Shown piece by piece: positions 41,597 through 48,398 of a stretch of DNA of 53,912 bases; the first letter of the stretch is position 1; each line of letters starts with the position of its first letter. The translations under genes were made by a program, and so were the position numbers. Under the pieces are notes generated by a model. That model was not told the origin of the DNA. It was given only the letters and a program-made list of their open reading frames with translations, and did not search any database. The DNA comes from Gordonibacter faecis (GTDB lineage: Bacteria > Actinomycetota > Coriobacteriia > Coriobacteriales > Eggerthellaceae), in the NCBI RefSeq assembly GCF_030077735.1, contig NZ_JASJEU010000001.1, positions 1 through 53,912 on the forward strand, in the 5' to 3' direction.

Positions 41597-41735
41597 GCGA
41601 TCCACCTTTTGCTTGCTCGTTGTCCCCCGCCATTGTAGGGGTGCCTTCCGGCCCGCCGAAAAGCGGTTAAGGCCCCGTTGCGTCTCCGTAGCGTGTTTGT
41701 GACCGCCACCACGCCCGGCGCTCGTGAGGCAGCGG

Positions 41736-41763
41736 TGGAAAGTGCCGCGTTCCGTGCTATGAT
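41736..41763 (+). promoter_or_regulatory. Putative promoter of the 93-aa protein gene
   Basis: TGGAAA (41736-41741), 16-bp spacer, TATGAT (41758-41763), 38 bp before the start codon at 41802. Confidence 0.4.
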
Positions 41764-41801
41764 GCGATGACTCCAAAAATCGACACGGGAAAAGGAAGGA
41801 C

Positions 41802-42083
41802 ATGCAGACCTACCTCGCTCACTATCGCTCACCGGCAGCTTCCGACACCCGGGCAACCGGGGTGTTTGAGTTCGAAAGCGACGCGCGTATCAACACCAAG
41901 GCGAACCAGCACGATGCGCGCCTGCGCATGCTGGAGTTGTACGGAAAAGACGCGGTATCGTGGACGATCGAGCGTATCGAGCGCAAAAAGGCGACCACCG
42001 ACACGCAGGATGGTCAGCTTGCCTTGGACTTCCGCCCGCCCAAGAAGCAGCGCAAGCGTGCCAAGACGAAGGAATGGTGGTAG
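41802..42083 (+). CDS. Conserved-looking hypothetical protein
   Basis: 93 aa with a strong ribosome site (GGAAAAGGAAGGAC) before the ATG at 41802 and a plausible promoter. N-terminal half acidic to neutral (HYRSPAASDTRATGVFEFES, DARLRMLELYGKDAVSW), C terminus basic (PKKQRKRAKTKEWW). The composition suggests a small cytosolic, possibly nucleic-acid-binding protein; I do not recognise the family. Codon use matches the host, so it is probably a native gene. Confidence 0.65.
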   Translation: MQTYLAHYRSPAASDTRATGVFEFESDARINTKANQHDARLRMLELYGKDAVSWTIERIERKKATTDTQDGQLALDFRPPKKQRKRAKTKEWW

Positions 42084-42221
42084 GCGCACGCGTGGTCGCA
42101 CACACACGCACACGCATGTATGCCCCCCCGTTCGCACGACCTTCTTTACCTCCCGTAGTCTGCGCTGATGACGTCCTCGCGTCATCGTGTGAAAGAGACG
42201 GTTTCGCTCGCCACAAGGCGC

Positions 42222-42227
42222 TATAAT
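42222..42227 (+). promoter_or_regulatory. -10 element before the M42 peptidase
   Basis: A consensus TATAAT 77 bp before the M42 start codon; the -35 side (GGTTTC/CGGTTT) is poor. The 220-bp gap upstream also holds a CA-rich run (about 42096-42117) and C7 at 42123-42129. Confidence 0.4.
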
Positions 42228-42303
42228 GGCACCCGACAACCAACGGATTCGCGCGTCGCGCAGGCCACGTGCCCGCAACGCGCCTTGTGTATCAGGGAGC
42301 GCC

Positions 42304-43506
42304 ATGAAGAACAAACAGGTGAAATTCCTCAAACAACTGCTGGAAACCCCCTCGGCCACCGGGTGTGAAACGCCCGTTGCCCAACTCGTGCGCGACCGGC
42401 TGGCCCCGTTCGCCGACGAGGTGGCAACCGATGTGATGGGTTCGGTGCACGCCACGCTGAAGGGCGCGGGCGGTGGACCCTCGCTCATGCTGTCGGCTCA
42501 CATGGACGAAATCGGCCTGATGGTAACCTATATTTCCGACGACGGCTTTCTGTCGGTGGCGGCCGTGGGCGGCGTGGACGCGGCCATTCTGCCCGGCATG
42601 CGTGTGGACGTGCATGCGTCGGGTTCTGTCGAGCCGTTGCGCGGCGTGGTGGGGCGCAAGCCCATCCATCTCATTGACCCCGACGAGCGCAAGAAGGTTA
42701 CGCCCATCGACAAGCTGGTCATTGACCTGGGGATTCCCGCCAAAAAGGTGAAGAAGCTGGTGAGTGTTGGCGACGTGATTACCTTCGGCGTGGGTTTTGA
42801 GCGCTTCGGCGAGGGCATGGCCGTGTCCCGCGCGTTCGACGACAAGGCAGGCGTGTGGATTGGCACGCGCGTGCTGGAAAAGCTCGCGAAGGGGAAGCGC
42901 CAGTCGGGTGACTTCATTTTCGCGGCAACCGTGCAGGAAGAGATTGGCACGCGCGGCGCGCAGACGTCGGCCTATGGCGTGCATCCGGACGTGGGGCTTG
43001 CCTTCGACGTGACGCATGCGACGGACTACCCGGGCATTGAGCAGTCCAAATACGGCAAGATTGTGTGCGGCGGTGGTCCGGTCATCGCGCGCGGTCCCAA
43101 CATCAACCCTGCCGTGTTCGAGCGGCTGGTAGCCGCGGCCGAGGCTGAGGGCCTGCCGTATCAGTTGGAGGCCGAGCCCAGCGTTACCGGTACCGACGCG
43201 CGCTCCATCCAGGTGGCGCGCGGTGGCATCCCCACGGGCCTCGTGTCCGTGCCGCTGCGCTACATGCACACACCCACCGAGGTGGTGTGTCTGGCCGACC
43301 TTGACGCCACGGTGAAACTCATCGAGCGCTTCGTCCGTGACCTGGACGAAAGCGCCTGCTTCGTGCCGGGCATGGAGGATTTCCGCACGCCGCTTGAGGA
43401 CGAGGAAGACAACGCCGAGCGCGACTTGGCGGCTGAAGCGCGCGCCGATGCGCCCGCTCACGAGACGGCCGCTGAGCGCCGTTTCGACGAAACTGGGGTG
43501 GCGTAA
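42304..43506 (+). CDS. M42 family metallo-aminopeptidase
   Basis: 400 aa. Metal site of the M42 (PepA/FrvX/CelM) family: SAHMDEIGLMV (~63-73), SRAFDDKAGVW (~178-188), VQEEIGTRGAQTSAY (~215-229, catalytic Glu plus metal Glu), FDVTHATDYPG (~238), and RYMHTPTEVVC (~320). These enzymes form large dodecameric shells and trim peptides, often acidic or hydrophobic N termini. ATG at 42304 with AGGGAG 4-5 nt upstream; upstream frame without similarity. The C-terminal ~40 residues are an Asp/Glu/Ala-rich tail not usual for the family. smpB begins 3 nt after the stop, so the genes are co-transcribed. Confidence 0.9.
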   Translation: MKNKQVKFLKQLLETPSATGCETPVAQLVRDRLAPFADEVATDVMGSVHATLKGAGGGPSLMLSAHMDEIGLMVTYISDDGFLSVAAVGGVDAAILPGMRVDVHASGSVEPLRGVVGRKPIHLIDPDERKKVTPIDKLVIDLGIPAKKVKKLVSVGDVITFGVGFERFGEGMAVSRAFDDKAGVWIGTRVLEKLAKGKRQSGDFIFAATVQEEIGTRGAQTSAYGVHPDVGLAFDVTHATDYPGIEQSKYGKIVCGGGPVIARGPNINPAVFERLVAAAEAEGLPYQLEAEPSVTGTDARSIQVARGGIPTGLVSVPLRYMHTPTEVVCLADLDATVKLIERFVRDLDESACFVPGMEDFRTPLEDEEDNAERDLAAEARADAPAHETAAERRFDETGVA

Positions 43507-43509
43507 GGT

Positions 43510-43974
43510 ATGAAGCGCGAAGCAACAACCATCGCCAAGAACCGCAAGGCGCTCCACGAGTATGAGCTGATGGAGCGCTTCGAAGCGGGCATCGAGCTCA
43601 CGGGCACCGAGGTGCGGTCGCTGCGCGAGAACCACTGCCAGCTGACGGATTGCTTCGCGCTCGTGCGCGGCGGCGAGGTGTGGCTGCACAACGTGCACAT
43701 TCCGCCGTATTCGCACGGCAACATTGCGAACCCCGACCCCGACCGCAAGCGCCGGCTGCTCCTGCACAAAAAAGAGATTCGCGAGCTGGAGCAAAAGACG
43801 CGTGAGCAGGGCATGGCGCTCGTGCCCACCAAGATGTATTTCAAAGAGAACTCGCTGGTGAAGGTGGAGTTGGCGCTCGCTCGCGGCAAGAAGCTGCACG
43901 ACAAGCGCGCCAGCATGGCAGAGCGCGACACCCGTCGCGAAATTGAGCGCGCGCTCAAGGAGCGCAGCCGTTAA
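43510..43974 (+). CDS. smpB: SsrA-binding protein SmpB
   Basis: 154 aa, usual length. Binds tmRNA and brings it to stalled ribosomes. IAKNRKALHEYELMERFEAGIELTGTEVRSLR and the strand NVHIPPYSHGN are typical, as is the basic C-terminal tail (KKLHDKRASMAERDTRREIERAL). ATG at 43510 with TAAGGT, coupled to the M42 gene upstream. The tmRNA gene, often a neighbour, is not found between here and the window end. RNase R, its usual partner in nonstop mRNA decay, is also in this window but 25 kb away. Confidence 0.96.
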   Translation: MKREATTIAKNRKALHEYELMERFEAGIELTGTEVRSLRENHCQLTDCFALVRGGEVWLHNVHIPPYSHGNIANPDPDRKRRLLLHKKEIRELEQKTREQGMALVPTKMYFKENSLVKVELALARGKKLHDKRASMAERDTRREIERALKERSR

Positions 43975-44024
43975 CCACAAACCCCCGCGCCGCCTTGCGC
44001 GACGCCGACGCGAAGGAGGCCATT

Positions 44025-44765
44025 ATGGGCTTGGACGAAGAACTTGAGGAACTGGAAGACGGCGCCGAGACGGAGGCCGAAGAGATCGACGAAGAAACCG
44101 AGTTGGAAGACGTCGAGGAATTCCAAGACGACGAGTTGTTCGACCCCACCGCGGAAGAAACGGATCTTGAGGATGCCTACGAGGGCTTCTTCGCTGAGGA
44201 AGGCCCCGAGGGCGAAGGCGAAGTAAGCCCTGATGGCGAGGATGGTGGCCTGACGGTGGTAGTGGAGCAAGCCGAGGGCATTGACCTTTCCGAAGAGGGT
44301 TTCCATATTGTGGATGGTGACGAATCCGACGAGGAAGCCGAACTCGCCGAAGAGGGTACGCTGGATGCTTACGACGGCGATGAGCTGACCAACGAGAGCG
44401 AAGAAGTCACCGTGACGGAGCCGGCGGAAGACGACGAAGACTTCGAAGTGGTGGAGCTGGAAGTCTCTGACGATGACATCGTGTGCTATCTCGAAGACGA
44501 AGAGGGCAACCGCGTGGGCTTTGTGCTGATGGAAGACGGCGAGGAGTGTGAATACTACTACGTCGACGAAGACGACGAGGAGAGCGCCGCAGATGATGAG
44601 GAAGAAAACGAGTTCGACCTCGGCATCACAAAGGAAGGCGTCGCTGCCGCCACCAATGACATGAACGCCATCTACCACGGCGGCATCGCCGTGGCTACCG
44701 AGCTCAAAGACGCCTTCGGCGACATCAAAGAGGCCCTCGACTTCAGCTTCCTCAAAAAGAAGTAA
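44025..44765 (+). CDS. Highly acidic hypothetical protein
   Basis: 246 aa, extremely rich in Glu and Asp (runs such as DEELEELEDG, EEIDEETELEDVEEFQDDE) with almost no Lys/Arg until the last 10 residues (...ALDFSFLKKK). ATG at 44025 follows GAAGGAGG 6 nt upstream. The C-terminal ~50 residues are less acidic (DLGITKEGVAAATNDMNAIYHGGIAVATELKDAFGDIKEAL) and look like a short folded helix pair. No signal peptide or membrane segment. Possibly a nucleic-acid mimic, chaperone or ribosome-associated factor, but that is guesswork from composition. It is the last chromosomal gene before the integrated element. Confidence 0.7.
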   Translation: MGLDEELEELEDGAETEAEEIDEETELEDVEEFQDDELFDPTAEETDLEDAYEGFFAEEGPEGEGEVSPDGEDGGLTVVVEQAEGIDLSEEGFHIVDGDESDEEAELAEEGTLDAYDGDELTNESEEVTVTEPAEDDEDFEVVELEVSDDDIVCYLEDEEGNRVGFVLMEDGEECEYYYVDEDDEESAADDEEENEFDLGITKEGVAAATNDMNAIYHGGIAVATELKDAFGDIKEALDFSFLKKK

Positions 44766-44843
44766 GGAAGTGTGACGCGGGGTAAGCAAGCGCACGGCGC
44801 AAAGGTGCGCACGCACACCCGGAACAAAGCCCCTGATAAAAAG

Positions 44844-44872
44844 CGAGCCCCAACCAAAACGGTTGGGGCTCG
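44844..44872 (-). terminator. Intrinsic terminator of the recombinase gene
   Basis: CGAGCCCCAACC / GGTTGGGGCTCG, perfect 12-bp stem with a 5-nt loop; on the minus strand it is followed by CTTTTTATC, a proper T-run. It starts 4 nt after the recombinase stop and marks the left end of the visible element. Confidence 0.85.
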
Positions 44873-44876
44873 TGAG

Positions 44877-46442
44877 TTAGTTGGTGGAGCCAAAGGGGAA
44901 GCAGTCGAACTTGACGGCTTCCCCTTTAACAAAAGGGTTGCCGTCCTCCCCGTATAGCATGTCCCACGTGACTTCAGTCCTGTCCTCCGAATACCACGAC
45001 GTTACCACCAGCCCGTCGTCGGTCAGGTAAATCTTATCGACGAAATACTCCAGCACCTGGTCGCGGGTCTCGGGATTGTCGAAGTCCGCGTGCAGGAACT
45101 TCTCGAAGTACGCCTTGATGGTGTGCTCGTCCTCGCACAACGCGGCGCGGATGTTCTCGGCCTCGATAGCTTCGTTCAAGGCGCGCTTCTGCTCTTCGAG
45201 CTGCACCAGGCGCTCCGTCACCGTCTCGCTAATGAGTCCCGACTCGATGACCTTCACGAGGTTCGCAAGGCTCTTCTCGACCTCGCGGCGCTTGGCCTCC
45301 AAGCCATCCAGGTAGCCCGTATCGCGGTAGTTCTTCTCGTAGTACGCCGCCGCATCCACGGCCAGCGACATCAGGTTCTCGGAGTCGTGGAGAATCGACC
45401 GGAGAATCATCGTGACAGCATCCTCCAGCTTCTCCTTGCGCACCTTCTTCAGCGTGCACTGCTTGCGGCGCTGGGCGGAGCAATAGTAGTAGTAATACGT
45501 CCGCCCCGTCCCGCTCGTGCCGGACACGCCCTGCAGGGTGCTCCCGCACTTCCCGCAGTAGACCTTGCCGGTCAGCCAGTAACGCGGGGCGTCGTTCTCG
45601 TCCATGCCGCGCGCCCGCTGGGAACCCTTGCGCTTGTTCTCGGCGAACTTCCGCTGCACCTTGTCGAAGGTCTCCTCGTCCACCAGCGCGGGCATGCCGC
45701 CCTCGACCACGATGTCGCCGTGGCGGTACTCGCCGATGTAGGCGCGGTTCTGGAGCATCTTGTTCATCGTCTTCACGCCGAACCTCGCGCCCCGCGTGGT
45801 GCGCAGCCCCTGGGCGTTCATCTCGTCGCAGATTTCCTGCATCGCCTTGCCCGCCGCGTACTCCGCGAACATCCGCTGCACGAACGGAGCGGTGTCCGGG
45901 TCCACGATGTACCTCTTCGTGGACTTGTCCACCCCATAGCCGAACAGCTTGTGCCCGTTGTAGAGCGCGTGCTGGGCGTTGTAGTCCATGCCGCGCTGGA
46001 TGTTCTGGGACAGCTGGCGGCTGTAATACTCCGCCATCGCGTCCATCAGGCCCTCGATGAGCACGCCCTCCGGCCCGTCGGTGGGGATGTTCTCCGCCAG
46101 CAGGCGAATCTCGCAGCCCGCCTCTCGTATGGTGCGCTTCGCCATCGCCAGCACGTACTTGTCGCGCCCCAGGCGGTCGGTCTTCCACATGATGAGGACA
46201 CGGGGACGGATTTTCGCGACCTCCGACAGCATCTGCTGGAACCCCGGTCGGTCCTCCGTGGTGCCAGATATGGCCGCGTCTTCGTACTCCTTCACGATTT
46301 TGAACCCGTGGGCGTCCGCCCACGCATGCGCAAGCTCCCGCTGCTGGTCGATGCTCGCCTCGTTCTGCGAATGGGAGGAGAATCGGTAGTAGGCGATGGC
46401 GAGATTGTTGTCGTTCAGCTCGAACTTCTTCTTGCGTGCCAA
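44877..46442 (-). CDS. Large serine recombinase (site-specific integrase)
   Basis: 521 aa. N-terminal resolvase domain with catalytic serine in YYRFSSHSQNEASIDQQ (~18-34), VLIMWKTDRLGRDKY (DRLGR motif), and EYYSRQLSQNIQRGM; recombinase domain (~165-270: NGHKLFGYGVDK, MLQNRAYIGEYRHG); zinc ribbon CGKCG...C...C (~300-335); coiled-coil-like segment (~380-440). Such enzymes integrate and excise phages and integrative elements. TTG start at 46442 with GGAGGGGG 7 nt upstream; a 22-aa mini-gene overlaps its start. It is followed by an intrinsic terminator. As the only integrase seen, it probably moved the restriction cluster upstream. Attachment sites could not be identified. Confidence 0.92.
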   Translation of the reverse strand: MARKKKFELNDNNLAIAYYRFSSHSQNEASIDQQRELAHAWADAHGFKIVKEYEDAAISGTTEDRPGFQQMLSEVAKIRPRVLIMWKTDRLGRDKYVLAMAKRTIREAGCEIRLLAENIPTDGPEGVLIEGLMDAMAEYYSRQLSQNIQRGMDYNAQHALYNGHKLFGYGVDKSTKRYIVDPDTAPFVQRMFAEYAAGKAMQEICDEMNAQGLRTTRGARFGVKTMNKMLQNRAYIGEYRHGDIVVEGGMPALVDEETFDKVQRKFAENKRKGSQRARGMDENDAPRYWLTGKVYCGKCGSTLQGVSGTSGTGRTYYYYYCSAQRRKQCTLKKVRKEKLEDAVTMILRSILHDSENLMSLAVDAAAYYEKNYRDTGYLDGLEAKRREVEKSLANLVKVIESGLISETVTERLVQLEEQKRALNEAIEAENIRAALCEDEHTIKAYFEKFLHADFDNPETRDQVLEYFVDKIYLTDDGLVVTSWYSEDRTEVTWDMLYGEDGNPFVKGEAVKFDCFPFGSTN

Positions 46443-46483
46443 GCTCTTACCCCCTCCCGTAATTTCTGCTTATATGCATTCAT
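46415..46483 (-). CDS. 22-aa leader peptide overlapping the recombinase start
   Basis: ATG at 46483 follows AAAGGAG six bases upstream, a stronger site than that of the recombinase. The peptide MNAYKQKLREGVRAWHARRSSS ends in TGA at 46415, 28 bp inside the recombinase frame. Translation through it would unfold or couple the TTG start at 46442, so it may set the recombinase level. Confidence 0.45.
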   Translation of the reverse strand: MNAYKQKLREGVRAWHARRSSS

Positions 46484-46504
46484 TGCTTTCTCCTTTGGTT
46501 GGTT

Positions 46505-46532
46505 AATTGCGCAAATACGCATTTAATTATAA
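46505..46532 (-). promoter_or_regulatory. Recombinase promoter -10 and shared operator motif
   Basis: On the minus strand TATAAT (46531-46526) precedes the leader peptide; the -35 side falls in the hsdS terminator and is poor. On the plus strand the site reads AATTGCGCAAATACG then CATTTAATTATAA. 23 of 28 bases agree with the site before parA (53812-53839), and AATTG..CAAATACG recurs before the RHH gene (53161-53175). Confidence 0.6.
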
Positions 46533-46560
46533 AGCCCGCCGCCCGAGAGGACGACGGGCT
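46533..46560 (-). terminator. Terminator after hsdS
   Basis: AGCCCGTCG-TCC / GGGC-GGCGGGCT hairpin (with G-T pairs) on the minus strand, 8 nt after the hsdS stop, followed by TTATAATT. It also overlaps the recombinase promoter region. Confidence 0.6.
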
Positions 46561-46567
46561 GTTGTGA

Positions 46568-47743
46568 CTATACGAACATCTGCTGGAGCAGACCCTTCTT
46601 CAGCTCCTGCCACTTCGCAAGCTCGTTCTTTGCCTTGATGATGACATCATTAAGGGACGAGAGACAATCATCAATCTTGCGCTGCTCATCTTTATTCGGC
46701 AATAGCAATGGCATCTCCATGATATGCTTCTTGTCACCACGAGGCATCTTTGAACCTTTTGCCGCAGACATGACGTAGCGGACAAAAGCATCCGACGCGA
46801 TTAGCCAATACAAATACCCCGGCTCTACACTTGTCGGATGAAATACGAGGACATCGGTGCTACAAGTTCCTTTGCGGTCTGCCAGCCAAGCCTTCTTGAG
46901 GTACGGACGAATATTTGACATCAATGTGTCGCCAGGATGATACAAGGTCCCAGAGCCATCGGCGTTAGAATTATCGAAGGTCACACCTCCGAAATCCTTC
47001 AGCATGTTCTCAGTTCCAACGAAGTTTGCCCCTTCACTGCGCTGTCTTTCGTACATGCATATATCGCCCAGTGTCTTTTCCTCCCAATCCGGGAAGTCCG
47101 ACCCGTCGTCAGCCTTGAACCTGACCTCCTGGCTGAACAGCTTCTGCATTACGCCCTTCTTGCGCTTCTCCCACGCGGTGACCTCCGCCTCCTGCGCGGA
47201 AATAACGTCATCGACGGCAGAAAGCAGGTCGGCAATCTTGCGCTGCTCGGGGAAGGAAGGGACCGAAACGATTTCATATAACACGCTTTTCGAGTTCAAC
47301 CCAAGCTGCGCCGAACCCGTCACCTTTCTACGAAGACGCTTTTGAGTCCTCGAAGAATTTATTTCATAGTGCATGAAAAGCGCATCAATGCCGTTGTCAA
47401 AACGAAGCCCGTACACATGGTCGCCGCATACATACTTTTTATCGCAAGGAATATATGCGGTCTTCCCGATAATCAGTCCACCGCCTATATCGTCCTTCGG
47501 CATTATCAAATCGCCTTTGCGCAACAAGTCCCTATTCGAATCCGTCAATTTAGAATCAATAATGAGTCCGTCCGACGAAACGCTCCCCATGTCCATAACA
47601 ACATAGCGACCGCTTTCGCTCAATTCAGACGTGAACGATTTACCCGTGAACAGGTTCGCAAGCTCCCCCAGCGTCTTCTCCTCCCAATCCGGGAAGTCCG
47701 ACCCGTCGTCAGCCTTGAACCTCAGTTTCGCTTCAACCATCAT
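46568..47743 (-). CDS. hsdS: Type I restriction enzyme specificity subunit HsdS
   Basis: 391 aa. Two target-recognition domains in tandem, each opening with RFKADDGSDFPDWEEKTLG (residues ~8 and ~208) and each followed by a conserved helical spacer (EQRKIADLLSAVDDVI...KRKKGVMQKLF and EQRKIDDCLSSLNDVI...ELKKGLLQQMF). HsdS reads the two halves of the split target site and holds HsdM and HsdR. The starts of the domains are encoded by near-identical 56-bp direct repeats exactly 600 bp apart. Inside the domains, codons are AT-rich compared with the rest of the element, as usual for exchanged recognition domains. Its ATG overlaps the stop of the upstream ADP-ribosyltransferase-like gene (ATGA), so the two are translationally coupled. 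Confidence 0.93.
   Translation of the reverse strand: MMVEAKLRFKADDGSDFPDWEEKTLGELANLFTGKSFTSELSESGRYVVMDMGSVSSDGLIIDSKLTDSNRDLLRKGDLIMPKDDIGGGLIIGKTAYIPCDKKYVCGDHVYGLRFDNGIDALFMHYEINSSRTQKRLRRKVTGSAQLGLNSKSVLYEIVSVPSFPEQRKIADLLSAVDDVISAQEAEVTAWEKRKKGVMQKLFSQEVRFKADDGSDFPDWEEKTLGDICMYERQRSEGANFVGTENMLKDFGGVTFDNSNADGSGTLYHPGDTLMSNIRPYLKKAWLADRKGTCSTDVLVFHPTSVEPGYLYWLIASDAFVRYVMSAAKGSKMPRGDKKHIMEMPLLLPNKDEQRKIDDCLSSLNDVIIKAKNELAKWQELKKGLLQQMFV
47067..47122. repeat. Direct repeat within hsdS, second unit
   Basis: 56 bp, identical to 47667-47722 except two T/C differences (47072, 47078). Encodes the opening of target-recognition domain 2. Confidence 0.9.
47667..47722. repeat. Direct repeat within hsdS, first unit
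   Basis: Partner of 47067-47122, exactly 600 bp away, at the opening of target-recognition domain 1. Recombination between the two would delete or swap domain 1 in frame. Confidence 0.9.
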
Positions 47744-48384
47744 TCTTTCACCTCGCTTTCCATCAGTTCCTTGAATGCCTTCGGCGTTATGTTCTTGTAG
47801 ACATTTACGACGAACTCTTTTTTCATGGGGAAAATCACTTCATTTTCGCCCTCTGTATATGGACTGTAGCAACCGAGATACTTGCCGAACTTATTCGCAT
47901 CAATTCCGGCGCTATCACCCGTATTCGCATGGATAATCGTGTACTTCGAATCCGCATACATATGGTTAAAATTCATTGTGAAATCGAAGGAACTGCTCCA
48001 TGACGCAACCATTCCATGCCACTTGATTTCAGGCATCTCCATATGCGGCTCATCGTCACCGTCGTCGTAAACGTACGCTTCGCCAATCACACGGTAGATG
48101 TCGCCCTGGTATACCCACTTAGACGCAAATGCCTCATACTCCGGCATCTCCTGCATGCCCCATTCGTTCTGCGCTCGACGCATCTCGTCGCGCATGCGAA
48201 TCAAGTTTCCCAATACTCCATCGTAGAAACGCAGCCCCTCTTCGTCATAGCCTCCACCGCAAAGAGGAAACTCGCGAAACTGATGCATCGTTATGGCGAG
48301 CAACCATTTCTGATTATCCAGCGAGAGCTGATTCAGAGGATGGTCGAGATTGCCATCGAACAGCGGCAATCCGCGTTCATTCAT
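47740..48384 (-). CDS. Putative ADP-ribosyltransferase inside the type I restriction operon
   Basis: 214 aa. ATG at 48384 follows AGGAGG 7 nt upstream. The C-terminal half fits the R-S-E class of ADP-ribosyltransferases: Arg98 in VYQGDIYRVIG; the S-x-S strand MVASWSSSFDF (Ser128-Ser132) followed by a helix and TIIHANTGDSAGI; and E-x-E as Glu180-Asn181-Glu182 in EGENEVIFPMKKEFVV, the usual form of the catalytic loop and last strands of this fold. The N-terminal ~90 residues are unrecognised. The gene lies between hsdM (14-nt gap) and hsdS (4-nt overlap), so it is made with the restriction complex. No signal peptide, so it acts in the cytosol. Target unknown; no paired antitoxin or macrodomain hydrolase is adjacent. 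Fold call is mine from motifs, moderately sure. Confidence 0.68.
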   Translation of the reverse strand: MNERGLPLFDGNLDHPLNQLSLDNQKWLLAITMHQFREFPLCGGGYDEEGLRFYDGVLGNLIRMRDEMRRAQNEWGMQEMPEYEAFASKWVYQGDIYRVIGEAYVYDDGDDEPHMEMPEIKWHGMVASWSSSFDFTMNFNHMYADSKYTIIHANTGDSAGIDANKFGKYLGCYSPYTEGENEVIFPMKKEFVVNVYKNITPKAFKELMESEVKE

Positions 48385-48398
48385 ATCGGCACCTCCTC

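Noticed and set aside
42096..42129. CA-rich run and C7 tract as a phase-variable repeat
   Set aside because: The run is imperfect and short and lies more than 170 bp before the M42 start, outside any gene or core promoter.
43975..44880. tmRNA gene near smpB
   Set aside because: No tmRNA-like 5' or 3' end or tag-peptide frame could be recognised; only the acidic protein gene and a terminator are there.
46568..47743. Invertible hsdS phase switch driven by the neighbouring recombinase
   Set aside because: There is only one hsdS, no inverted repeats linking it to a silent partial hsdS, and the recombinase is of the large integrase type.
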